A program made the translations under genes and the position numbers. Shown here one piece after another: positions 9,001 through 15,773 of a DNA stretch of 43,815 nucleotides. This stretch comes from Desulfobacterales bacterium GWB2_56_26 (lineage in GTDB: Bacteria; Desulfobacterota; Desulfobulbia; Desulfobulbales; Desulfocapsaceae), in contig MGTI01000014.1 of assembly GCA_001799365.1 (NCBI GenBank), forward strand, positions 1-43,815. The letters run 5' to 3'. Numbering within the stretch: position 1 is the first letter of the stretch; every line of letters begins with the position of its first letter. Below the pieces are notes generated by a model that worked only from the letters and a program-made list of their open reading frames with translations, was not told the DNA's origin and made no database searches.

Positions 9001-10360
9001 TGTAAAAGCCTACAAGGACAAGGGTACGACCGCCGCCATGGAGTATAAACCCGGAGGCGCAGCCATCCGTACCGCAGGCGGGGAACGGGTCGGACTTACC
9101 GACAAAAGGGTGAAGCTGCTGGTGCCGGCCATGGGCAAATTCGGCACGCCGCTTTTGGCCGATGCTTTCGCCGGTTGCGGCATCCGGACCGAACAACTGC
9201 CGCCGGCCGATACCGAAAGCCTCAAGCTGGGCCGGGGCCATTCCAGCTGCAAGGAATGTTTGCCGCTGCAGACGACGCTGGGCACCGTTCTCCACTATCT
9301 GCAGAAAGACCGGCCCGAGGGCCAGATTACCGCCTATCTCATGCCCAACGCCGACGGACCGTGCCGGTTCGGCCAGTACAACGTTCTGACCAGAAGGCTC
9401 ATCGCCCGCCAGAACATTGCCGATACGGCGGTGTTTTCGCCTTCGACCGAGAACTGCTACGGCGGCCTGGGCACCAAATTCCAGATCGCCGCCTGGCGGG
9501 CAATCGTCACCGGCGATGTATTCGATGAAATGTGGTCCACCATCCTGACTGCGGCAGCTGATAAAGAGGCGGCCCTTACGCTGCTGGATGAACGCCACCG
9601 GGCGCTGCGCCGGGTCATCGCCGGAGACTGGCGAACCCTGGCCCGTGAGCTTAAAAGAAGCGCCGGAAAGCTGGCCGCAATTGTTCTGACCAAGGATTAT
9701 CGGACCATTCCCAAGATATCTCTTGCGGGAGAAATCTATGTCCGCCACGATCCCCTCTCCCTGCAGATGCTGGTGGAGAGATTGGCTGCGCGCGGGTTCA
9801 TCGTCCGGACAGCGCAGAACAGCGAATGGTTCAAATATGTAGACTGGCTGATCGAAAACGGCCTTCATGGCAAAAATTCCATCAATTTCCGTATAGTTAA
9901 CTGGATAAAAGGGCGAATCGACCGGCAGATCCGCGAGCTTTTGGCCCCTGCCGGACTCTTCTACCACGGCGATATGCGGGTCGGGCCGGTGGTCGGGCTC
10001 GGCGCCCGCTTTCTTTCGCCGGAGGTCCAGGGCGAGGCCATTCTCACCATCGGCTCGGCCTTTCACGACATTCTCAATCCCGCCTGCGGGATCATCTCCA
10101 TCGGCCCCTTCGGCTGCATGCCGAGCCGGGTAGCGGAAGCGATACTGCAGCAACGGTTTACCGCCGGGGAGAAAAAACGGATGAACGGTCACGCCGGTTC
10201 CCCCATCCTTAAAAACGGCGAGCGGAAATTCCCCTTTCTGGCCATCGAAACCGACGGCGCTCCCTTCCCGCAGATCATAGAGGCTCGGCTGGAGGCCTTC
10301 TGCCTGCAGGCGGAACGGCTGCACCGCGAGATGCTTGCCGGATCGCCGGATTATTGTTGA
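6080..10360 (+). CDS. Giant acyl-CoA dehydratase activase (BcrA/BadF + DUF2229 + HgdB-like)
   Basis: This 1426-residue protein belongs to the activators of 2-hydroxyacyl-CoA dehydratases and benzoyl-CoA reductases, which use ATP to push a low-potential electron from a [4Fe-4S] cluster. Two ASKHA ATPase repeats are visible. The first has a degenerate phosphate loop (GICLGASTVSLVE, about 10) and NKCAAGTGDFF (about 128) plus FCKSDC. The second is canonical (LGLDVGSTTTKG, about 307; NEACSAGTGSF, about 428; QCAAFISSDIKNG, about 470). A CGGGKEKCDRKC cluster motif sits near 593, a DUF2229 region (GAQFCYPAELAHGY) near 706, and an HgdB-like end (SCKECLPLQTT) near 1056. Ordinary activases have about 260 residues; this all-in-one form occurs in anaerobes and its substrate is unknown. 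No dehydratase genes flank it. The start follows GGATCGGAGCC. Confidence 0.93.
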   Translation: MHKDVEHSLGICLGASTVSLVEVERRAGTPPVIVKHAAKAHQGSVRDCLDALLQETGNLTEKKLCVTGRNFRHSLNLSSISEPEATELAVGHILPADHPYRLVISAGGETFLVYHLDDLNCIGNIHTGNKCAAGTGDFFLQQLRRMDIPLAEATAMELPEKSFRISGRCSVFCKSDCTHALNKGVAKNAVVAGLTSMMADKLLELIKDFDIGHVLLVGGCAGNTGMVHYLRQKIGNLYIPAEAAYFEALGAALWALDHAPRPYPGRDRLFCDNACNFSFHKPLTAFRHLVHYKNRPHGKAEAGDHTILGLDVGSTTTKGVLLRRNDKEVLASAYLRTNGDPVGAARNVYRSLWDQLSVPVVIEAVGVTGSGRQIAGLHAMTPGVVNEIIAHATAAAFYDPEVDTILELGGQDAKYTYLANGVPNDYAMNEACSAGTGSFLEESARESLGLEVSDIGNMAFLGEKPPNFSDQCAAFISSDIKNGVQQRISTENIVAGLVYSVALNFINRVKGNRPVGQKIFIQGGVCYNQAVPVAMAALTGKEVIVPPDPGLIGAFGVALEVEKRLEQGLIQPAVFDLEVLATREVGYEKPFICGGGKEKCDRKCEIARITLAGKTYPFGGICNRYDNMLRNADIDSSGCNLVAARQNLIFAGEESETEHARPTVRMNRSFLINTYYPFYRRYLEELGMNLILPKSVSPAGIARRGAQFCYPAELAHGYLADMLELAADFTLLPHIIGIPSGNGEMSCTCVFVQSEPFYLRSAFRELETPATLSPTLDFSAGFHDQQRVFGELTVKLGRTAPQGRKAFACAHEEQTKCRRQLKEIGQKFLTDLEKSPDRFAVVLFGRPYNSFTDIANKGIAMKFATRGVPIVPFDLLPFEDQNLDEEINMYWAMGDSLLRCARFVAGHPQLFAAYITNFSCGPDSFIITYFRDTMGAKPSLTLELDSHTADAGLETRIEAFLDIVGTCRKLGKSFVKAYKDKGTTAAMEYKPGGAAIRTAGGERVGLTDKRVKLLVPAMGKFGTPLLADAFAGCGIRTEQLPPADTESLKLGRGHSSCKECLPLQTTLGTVLHYLQKDRPEGQITAYLMPNADGPCRFGQYNVLTRRLIARQNIADTAVFSPSTENCYGGLGTKFQIAAWRAIVTGDVFDEMWSTILTAAADKEAALTLLDERHRALRRVIAGDWRTLARELKRSAGKLAAIVLTKDYRTIPKISLAGEIYVRHDPLSLQMLVERLAARGFIVRTAQNSEWFKYVDWLIENGLHGKNSINFRIVNWIKGRIDRQIRELLAPAGLFYHGDMRVGPVVGLGARFLSPEVQGEAILTIGSAFHDILNPACGIISIGPFGCMPSRVAEAILQQRFTAGEKKRMNGHAGSPILKNGERKFPFLAIETDGAPFPQIIEARLEAFCLQAERLHREMLAGSPDYC

Positions 10361-10443
10361 TATATCTTAGCCTTCTCGGGTAATGCTACAGAGGAAGACA
10401 AGGCGAAGGATGTCATGCAATAATTTCCATTCGATAAATTGAA

Positions 10444-11769
10444 ATGCCTACCACCACAGCATCGGACAGTGTCAAAAAAAAACGTGTCTCCTCTGGCATT
10501 CCCGAACTCGACAGGCTACTCGGCGATCTGTTCATCGGCGACAACGTCCTCTGGTACGAAGACGCCGGCAGCTTTTCCGCGATCTTCTGCCTGAAATTCA
10601 TCCGGGAGACGCTGGCCCGCAAAAAACCGCTGATCTATGTCACCTTCGATCGGTCCCCGAAAAACGTGGTGTCCTTTTTGGGGACGCTCGCCGAGAGCCA
10701 GAACCTGACCATTCTCGACTGCTTCACCAACGGCAAGGGCGACCGGTCCGAGGTTTTCAACAAATTCTATGAGAAGGACGGCGCCCTGTGGCCCTACCAG
10801 GTGATCAAGCTGAACGACCCGTCCAATCCCGGCCATGTCGGCGAGGCGATCTACGGTCTGCACAGCAATCTGTCGGGAGACGTTCATTTCATTCTCGACA
10901 GCCTGACCGGCATGCAGGCCCTCTGGGGCGGCGAGGAGCAGGTGCTGCAGTTCTACGCCAGGACCTGTCCCCGCCTCTACGAACTGGAGACCATTGCCTA
11001 CTGGCTCATTGAAAAAGGCGCGCACTCCAACCGGCTCAAGGCCAATATCAACAAGATCGCCCAGGTGGCGATCGACCTGTCGGTGCGCCGCGGCAAGTCG
11101 ATGCTGAAGATCGTCAAGGCGGAGAAGCGGAATTCGAAATTCTTGAACGAACAGCACGAGTATGCCTGCGAGGATTCCGACATCGTCTTCGAAAGCCAGC
11201 GTCAGGAGAAAGGAAAATTCGATCTCGGGGCAAAGATCAAGAGTTTCAGGCTGTTGCGGGGACTCAGTCAGAAGCGTCTTGCCGACCTGACCGGGGTGAC
11301 CCCGAGCACCATATCCCAGGTGGAAAAAAACCTGATCTACCCCTCGCTGCCGGCGTTGTTCCGGATCGCCGAAAGCCTTGCCATCGACATGGCCACCTTC
11401 TTCAAGGAACACGGGTTGACTAAAAATTCCCTCGTCCATCCCGTCGACAAACGGTCACCCCTGCCGCTCGACAAGATTACCAAGGACAAGGCGACGGCCG
11501 AACTGCTGATGCCGCCGGATCTGGCCACCGGGTTGCAGGCGGCGATTGTCAGAATCCGGCCCGGCAAAAAACTCGTCGGTCATTTCGTGGTTCACAAGGG
11601 TGAGGAGTTCGGGTATCTCCTCACCGGACGGCTGGAAATGACCATAGACAACGAATCATACGAGGTAAATCCGGGCGACGCCGTGTTCCTGCCGAAGGAT
11701 ACTCCCGGCGGGTGGCGCAATACCGGCGAGGCCGTGGCCGATCTGCTCTGGATAACGGTACGGGGATAA
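10444..11769 (+). CDS. KaiC-like ATPase-fold + XRE helix-turn-helix + cupin regulator
   Basis: This 441-residue protein has three modules. Residues about 10-240 resemble the KaiC/RAD55 RecA-like domain (SGIPELDRLLGDLFIGDNVL, VTFDRSPKNVVSFLG, VHFILDSLTGM), but the Walker A loop is absent: YEDAGSFSAIF stands where GxxGxGKT should be, so ATP binding is doubtful. Residues about 259-320 are an XRE DNA-binding domain (IKSFRLLRGLSQKRLADLTG, TPSTISQVEKN). Residues about 365-441 are a cupin sensor (HKGEEFGYLLTGRLEM, NPGDAVFLPKDTPGGW). The XRE-cupin half is a common transcription-factor design that senses small molecules. The RecA-like addition is unusual. It follows the activase by 83 bases on the same strand and may be co-transcribed. 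No good ribosome site is seen. Its targets are unknown. Confidence 0.88.
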   Translation: MPTTTASDSVKKKRVSSGIPELDRLLGDLFIGDNVLWYEDAGSFSAIFCLKFIRETLARKKPLIYVTFDRSPKNVVSFLGTLAESQNLTILDCFTNGKGDRSEVFNKFYEKDGALWPYQVIKLNDPSNPGHVGEAIYGLHSNLSGDVHFILDSLTGMQALWGGEEQVLQFYARTCPRLYELETIAYWLIEKGAHSNRLKANINKIAQVAIDLSVRRGKSMLKIVKAEKRNSKFLNEQHEYACEDSDIVFESQRQEKGKFDLGAKIKSFRLLRGLSQKRLADLTGVTPSTISQVEKNLIYPSLPALFRIAESLAIDMATFFKEHGLTKNSLVHPVDKRSPLPLDKITKDKATAELLMPPDLATGLQAAIVRIRPGKKLVGHFVVHKGEEFGYLLTGRLEMTIDNESYEVNPGDAVFLPKDTPGGWRNTGEAVADLLWITVRG

Positions 11770-11780
11770 AGCTGAAAAAA

Positions 11781-11844
11781 CATCACCGAGCCATGCAACC
11801 GGATCGGTGATGAAGGGCTGCTGCCGCATTGGCCACGGCAGCAG
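11781..11844. terminator. Two hairpins between converging genes
   Basis: CATCACCGA/TCGGTGATG (11781-11812) and CTGCTGCCG/CGGCAGCAG (11818-11844) are perfect 9-bp stems. They fill the space between the plus-strand regulator (ends 11769) and the minus-strand glutamate-synthase-like gene (ends 11868). The second is followed by a T-rich stretch on the plus strand. A bidirectional termination zone fits. Confidence 0.65.
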
Positions 11845-11867
11845 TTTACTGTTTCGTCCTGTATGAA

Positions 11868-13505
11868 TCAGGCCAGCAGAATCGCTCGCGCGCTTTCGTT
11901 CTTGGCGTCGGTGATGTGAGTTATCCCCGTCTCGCGGGCGGTCTCGCGGTTCGCCGCATAAATATCCTCCCGGCTGATCTGGGAAACCTTGAACTTGCGG
12001 GCACCGGCCAGCAACTGCTGGATGCCGCAGGCAAGTTTGTCGGCCATGGTCCACATGGCGATCGCCCCGTACGGAATGTTGCGCATCTCGTCTTTCCCCA
12101 CTTTTTTCTGTACATCGAAATAGGAGGCGAAGATCTCCTCCGGCGTGGTGCCGATTTCAGTGACCGACTTCGGCAGGCTGTCCCAGTTGCCGTTGATCGT
12201 TTCCTTCCGGTCCGGATTGATGACACCCTCGATATTGGCGCCGAGGAAACCGGGGATCATGATGCCCCGGCCCATGCAGATCATCTTGACAAACGGCGCC
12301 CCGAGCGCGAGGCCCTTGAAGATGCTGTCTTCCAGAGCAAAACCGCCGGCAAAGGAGAGATCGACGACCTTTTGCCCGCGGCTAGCCAGGAGGCTCGCGT
12401 ATTCGTAGGCTTTGGCGTGGAGGTTGATGGACGGTACGCCCCAGCTCTGCATCATGTTCCACGGGCTCATGCCCGTGCCGCCGCCGGAACCGTCGATGGT
12501 GAGGAGGTCGAGCCCGGCGTCGGAGGCGAATTTGATCGCCATGGCCAGCTCTTCCATGCCGTAGGAACCGGTCTTCAACGAAATCCGGTCAAAGCCGAGG
12601 CTGCGCAGGTAATCGACCGACTTCATGAAATCTTCCCGGACCAGGGCCACGGTATCAAGATGGGTGCCGCCGAGACGGCTGTGCCGGGCAAAGGATTTGA
12701 TCGCCCCCTTGGCAAAGGCTTCCTGCACCTCGGGCAAGGCAGGATTTGGGTCGACCACGTAGCCGCGCTCCTTGAGGAACAGGGCGTAATCGAGGCTCGT
12801 CACCTGGATCTCGCCGCCGATGTTTTTCGCCCCTTGGCCCCATTTCAGCTCGATTATGCATTTGTTGCCGTACTTTTCGGCAACATATTCGGCAACCCCG
12901 TTGCGGGTGTCCTCGACATTCAACTGGACGATGATGGCGCCATGCCCGTCATAGTAGCGGAGATACACATCGATCCGGCGATCGAGTTCAGGGGAGATTT
13001 TGATGCGGCCGCCGCCCATGGTCGATTCTTTGTCGACACCGACGACATTCTCGCCGATGACGATGGGGATGCCGGTCAGCGCGCAGCCGACGGCGAAGGA
13101 ATTCCAGTACTTGGCGGCAATAAAGGTCGAGCCGAGGGCGCCGGTCATCAACGGCAGGCGGGATTTGGTCTTTATCTTATTTCCGAATTCGGTGGATAGA
13201 TCGACATTGGGGAAAATACAGTCGTCGGCATTGGAAGTGAGCCCATCGCTCAAGCCCACCGAGCCGTATGCATACCCTTGGATTCGCAAAGAGTTGTAGG
13301 ACACCCCGACATGGGTGGTGTTGTTGGCCCCCGCCGTTACCAGGCCGAAGTCGCGGGGATAAAGGAGTTTCCGCCCGACGAGGCTCGATTTCCAGGTCTC
13401 GCATTTGCCGGTGCAGTCGGCCCGGCACAGGGTGCACAATCCCGATTCCGCTGGATTTCCACGATTGGCAGTTCCCAAGACATCGTTCAGTTTTTCAAAA
13501 CGCAT
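11868..13505 (-). CDS. FMN-binding glutamate synthase family protein
   Basis: This 545-residue protein matches the FMN/synthase domain of glutamate synthase large subunits (GltB, PF01645 type). Motifs include the substrate/FMN barrel stretches KTGSYGMEELAMAIKFASDA, LLTIDGSGGGTGMSPW, VDLSFAGGFALEDSIFKGLA and CMGRGIMIPGFLGANIEG. The N-terminus carries four cysteines (C24, C27, C31, C35; LCTLCRADCTGKC) likely to bind an Fe-S cluster. There is no glutaminase domain, so ammonia or another subunit must supply nitrogen, or the reaction differs from GOGAT. The start is fixed by AAAGGAGATTGCA before ATG, 14 codons inside the track ORF. It has its own promoter and an ANTAR-type terminator leader (13546-13679). 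The GAF-ANTAR gene lies immediately upstream on the same strand. Confidence 0.92.
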   Translation of the reverse strand: MRFEKLNDVLGTANRGNPAESGLCTLCRADCTGKCETWKSSLVGRKLLYPRDFGLVTAGANNTTHVGVSYNSLRIQGYAYGSVGLSDGLTSNADDCIFPNVDLSTEFGNKIKTKSRLPLMTGALGSTFIAAKYWNSFAVGCALTGIPIVIGENVVGVDKESTMGGGRIKISPELDRRIDVYLRYYDGHGAIIVQLNVEDTRNGVAEYVAEKYGNKCIIELKWGQGAKNIGGEIQVTSLDYALFLKERGYVVDPNPALPEVQEAFAKGAIKSFARHSRLGGTHLDTVALVREDFMKSVDYLRSLGFDRISLKTGSYGMEELAMAIKFASDAGLDLLTIDGSGGGTGMSPWNMMQSWGVPSINLHAKAYEYASLLASRGQKVVDLSFAGGFALEDSIFKGLALGAPFVKMICMGRGIMIPGFLGANIEGVINPDRKETINGNWDSLPKSVTEIGTTPEEIFASYFDVQKKVGKDEMRNIPYGAIAMWTMADKLACGIQQLLAGARKFKVSQISREDIYAANRETARETGITHITDAKNESARAILLA

Positions 13506-13545
13506 TGCAATCTCCTTTCGGATTTCCCTGTGGGAGCTGCCGTCC

Positions 13546-13626
13546 AAATAAAAAAGGCATCTGCCTCACAGAGAGGAAACAGACGCCTTTGTCCAGTGTT
13601 TCTACGTGCCCCACGCCATTGTGAGG
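13546..13626 (-). promoter_or_regulatory. ANTAR-target leader: two hexaloop hairpins plus intrinsic terminator
   Basis: On the minus strand, hairpin P1 is CCTCAC-AATGGC-GTGGGG (13609-13626), a 6-bp stem with a six-base loop. Hairpin P2 is GGAC-AAAGGC-GTCT (13581-13594). Both loops have A at position 1 and G at position 4, the known signature of ANTAR RNA-binding substrates. The 3' part of P2 is shared with the 5' arm of a terminator (AAAGGCGTCTG pairing with CAGATGCCTTT, then TTTATTT), so P2 and the terminator exclude each other. ANTAR protein bound to P1/P2 should allow read-through into the glutamate-synthase-like gene. Confidence 0.85.
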
Positions 13627-13650
13627 ATTGTAGTTATGTATTAGTACGTT

Positions 13651-13679
13651 TTATTAGCTTGACTAAATTATCTTGTCAA
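13651..13679 (-). promoter_or_regulatory. Sigma70-type promoter for the ANTAR leader
   Basis: On the minus strand TTGACA is separated by exactly 17 bases from TAATAA. Initiation about 7 bases later would put P1 of the leader within about 20 bases of the transcript start. The promoter lies after the ANTAR gene's stop codon, so the glutamate-synthase-like gene can be transcribed alone. Confidence 0.75.
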
Positions 13680-13737
13680 GACAAAAATACAATGCTCGTG
13701 CTTTATCCGGAAACAACGGGTTCCGAAAAGACATTGT

Positions 13738-14448
13738 CTACAGTTCGTCGGAAAGCACGATGGCTTCGGCCACATCCTGCATCGACTTCCGGGTATCCAT
13801 GCTCCGTTTCTGGATCCAGCGATAGGCATCCTCGCCGCTCATCTGCCGCCTGTGCATGAGGATCTCCTTGGCACGCTCGATGACCTTGCGGGATTTAAGT
13901 TCCTGTTCGATGACGCGGGTCCTGATGATCAGTTCGGTGTTGTGAATGGCAACCGCCGCCTGGCTCGCCACCGCGGTCAGCATATTGATATCGGTCTCCG
14001 AAAAGACATGGGGCTTGGCGGTAAAACAGTTGAGGACGCCCATGACCTTGTCTTCCCTGCCCATGAGGGGGACACCGACCATGGACACCAGGCCTAACTT
14101 GGCGGCCATTTCCTTTTCCTTGAATCGCTCGTTGGCCAGCACATTGTCGATCACCAGCGGCCGCTGGGTCGAGGCCACGTAGCCGACCACCCCTTCGTGC
14201 ATCCGCAGCACCCGGTCCTTGACATATTCGCGATCGATGGCCTGGGTCGCCTTCAACCTGATCACCGGCGGATTTTCAGTTTCATCGACCAGCCACAGGG
14301 AACAGATTTCAACGCCCGTCACCCTGGCGGTTACCATGACGATAAGCTTGAAGAGATCCTCAAGAAAGAGCTCCGAGGTGATCGCCTGCCCGATATCCAT
14401 CAGCGCCTTGATGTAGCGGTCGTAGGTATGTTGAGGAGATTTTTCCAT
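13738..14448 (-). CDS. GAF-ANTAR RNA-binding antiterminator
   Basis: This 236-residue protein has a GAF sensor domain at about 20-165 (LFKLIVMVTARVTGVEICSL, VGVPLMGREDKVMGVLNCF, MLTAVASQAAVAIHNTELI). A coiled-coil ANTAR domain follows at about 178-232 (LKSRKVIERAKEILMHRR, MSGEDAYRWIQKRSMDTRKS, MQDVAEAIV). ANTAR proteins such as AmiR, NasR, EutV and Geobacter GnfR bind dual hexaloop hairpins in nascent RNA and stop terminator formation. The leader immediately downstream has exactly this design, so a cis target is very likely. The GAF domain probably senses a small molecule; the signal (2-oxoglutarate, glutamine, redox) is not readable from sequence. A winged-helix gene precedes it by 40 bases. 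Confidence 0.92.
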   Translation of the reverse strand: MEKSPQHTYDRYIKALMDIGQAITSELFLEDLFKLIVMVTARVTGVEICSLWLVDETENPPVIRLKATQAIDREYVKDRVLRMHEGVVGYVASTQRPLVIDNVLANERFKEKEMAAKLGLVSMVGVPLMGREDKVMGVLNCFTAKPHVFSETDINMLTAVASQAAVAIHNTELIIRTRVIEQELKSRKVIERAKEILMHRRQMSGEDAYRWIQKRSMDTRKSMQDVAEAIVLSDEL

Positions 14449-14488
14449 TAACTTACACTAACATTGTTGATATCATGTCATCAGATAA

Positions 14489-14719
14489 TCAATTCTGATG
14501 CTGCAGCCAGAGCAATCCTTTTCTGGTGATGAGATTGTACTGCAGATCCGGATCGGTCTCGATAATCCCAAGCCCTTCCATGCTTTTCAAGACCTGCCGA
14601 AGCTCCGGCATTTTCATGTTCAACCGGCCGGCAATGGTTTCCGAGGTAACCAGCTGCGGCTCGGCTTCCTTCAAATTATCCGAAAGAACGGTAAGTACCC
14701 GAAGTTTATGCTCCTGCAT
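14489..14719 (-). CDS. Small winged-helix protein
   Basis: This protein of about 76 residues is made almost entirely of a winged helix-turn-helix: helix LRVLTVLSDNL, recognition region TSETIAGRLNMKMPELRQVLK, and wing GLGIIETDPDLQYNLITRKG. It resembles stand-alone DNA-binding wHTH domains. There are three in-frame ATGs (14740, 14725, 14719). GAGGTG lies 9 bases before the last, which I choose; the ATG at 14740 has no ribosome site. It precedes the GAF-ANTAR gene by 40 bases on the same strand, so it may tune transcription of this nitrogen-control pair (inference). Confidence 0.75.
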   Translation of the reverse strand: MQEHKLRVLTVLSDNLKEAEPQLVTSETIAGRLNMKMPELRQVLKSMEGLGIIETDPDLQYNLITRKGLLWLQHQN

Positions 14720-14956
14720 TGACATATGCACCTCATTCATGGCAAACGTGGCAATTCTTCATGATTTTTCCTCATATTTTTCTATTCGAAAAGGAGACAA
14801 TCTGCAAACAAAAACCATTTTTTTATTAATTTTTGCATTATTTATTTAGTGTTAGTTAATTCTAGAGTTGTATTACCGAAAAAGCCCCTTTGCCATCCGG
14901 ACTTTTTCCTTTATCTTGTCCATATTTCATCAACAAATCTCTACGGGAAAAGGAAT

Positions 14957-15541
14957 ATGGCCGACCAAGACGATCAACCATCCAGCGACCGCTGGACGAT
15001 TTCTGCCACGAGAACGATTTTCACCAATCCGGTCGTCAACCTGGTAACCAGCCGGGTCCGCTGCGGACGAACGGCAATCGAAAAGGACTTCTATAAATTC
15101 CAGTTTCCGCGCTGGGTCAACATTATCGCCCTGACCGGCAGACAGGAATTGATCCTGATCCGCCAGTACCGCTTCGGCACCGACCGGATCGAATTGGAAA
15201 TTCCCGGCGGGGCGGTCAACGACGGTGAAGACCCGTTGGCGGCCGGTTTACGCGAGCTGCTCGAAGAGACCGGCTATGCCGGACAAAACGGCCGGATCAT
15301 CGGCAAGGTGTGCCCCAATCCGGCTATTCAGAATAACTTCTGCTATACCGTGCTGGTGGAGGATGTCCGGCAGGTGGCCGAACCCTCCCAGGACGACATG
15401 GAGGACATCGAGGTGCTGATCCTGCCGCAGGATGAGGTGCAAAAACTGGTGGTGGACGGCAGCATCAGCCACGGGCTGGTCCTCAACGCGCTGATGTTCT
15501 TTGCCATGGACAAGGCGAAAAACAGGTTCGGCAGGCCATGA
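14957..15541 (+). CDS. Nudix hydrolase (ADP-ribose pyrophosphatase-like)
   Basis: This 194-residue protein has a perfect Nudix box: G-AVNDG-E-DPLAAGL-RELLEETGY, matching GX5EX7REUXEEXGU, whose glutamates bind the metal. The preceding IRQYRFGTDRIELEIPGGAV is typical of the ADP-ribose/NDP-sugar pyrophosphatase branch. It likely cleaves a nucleoside diphosphate linked to a sugar. AAAAGGAAT immediately before the ATG at 14957 decides the start; the track start is 36 codons too early. It is divergent from the winged-helix gene and about 230 bases before lysS. Confidence 0.9.
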   Translation: MADQDDQPSSDRWTISATRTIFTNPVVNLVTSRVRCGRTAIEKDFYKFQFPRWVNIIALTGRQELILIRQYRFGTDRIELEIPGGAVNDGEDPLAAGLRELLEETGYAGQNGRIIGKVCPNPAIQNNFCYTVLVEDVRQVAEPSQDDMEDIEVLILPQDEVQKLVVDGSISHGLVLNALMFFAMDKAKNRFGRP

Positions 15542-15590
15542 GCGGCGGAGACGTAAGGCCGTACGACTGCCGTCGGATTCTGGAAATTCA

Positions 15591-15619
15591 TTGACAGAGC
15601 GAGTGTTTCCCGGTAATTC
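15591..15619 (+). promoter_or_regulatory. Candidate promoter upstream of lysS
   Basis: TTGACA, 17 bases, then TAATTC. The -35 is perfect but the -10 is weak. It lies after the Nudix stop codon and would give lysS a leader of roughly 150 bases containing the terminator hairpin at 15710. Confidence 0.4.
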
Positions 15620-15709
15620 TTGGTGATTCGTGACCAGGTTGCCCGAAGTTACTTTTTCCACACAATTCTCTTAAGGCAACACACGCTTCTCTGAAATATA
15701 CTGAACTGA

Positions 15710-15734
15710 GCGGCAAATTTTTGCCGCTTTTTTT
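15710..15734 (+). terminator. Intrinsic terminator before lysS
   Basis: GCGGCA-AATTTT-TGCCGC followed by at least seven T is a textbook rho-independent terminator. It sits 168 bases after the Nudix gene and 39 bases before lysS. It may end Nudix transcripts, or act as an attenuator if the 15591 promoter is real. Confidence 0.8.
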
Positions 15735-15773
15735 ATCACTGTCCATCGTCAAACTCCGAAAACGAGATTCATC

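Noticed and set aside
8705-10324. 539-residue minus-strand ORF opposite the activase
   Set aside because: Same shadow pattern as the previous one; no motifs and no ribosome site.
10361-10443. Second ANTAR-type hairpin leader before the KaiC-like gene (GACAAGGCG..)
   Set aside because: It has no stem with a six-base A-n-n-G loop pair and no terminator.
11829-13199. 456-residue plus-strand ORF opposite the glutamate-synthase-like gene
   Set aside because: The minus strand carries unmistakable FMN-domain motifs, its own promoter and a ribosome site; the plus reading is a shadow.
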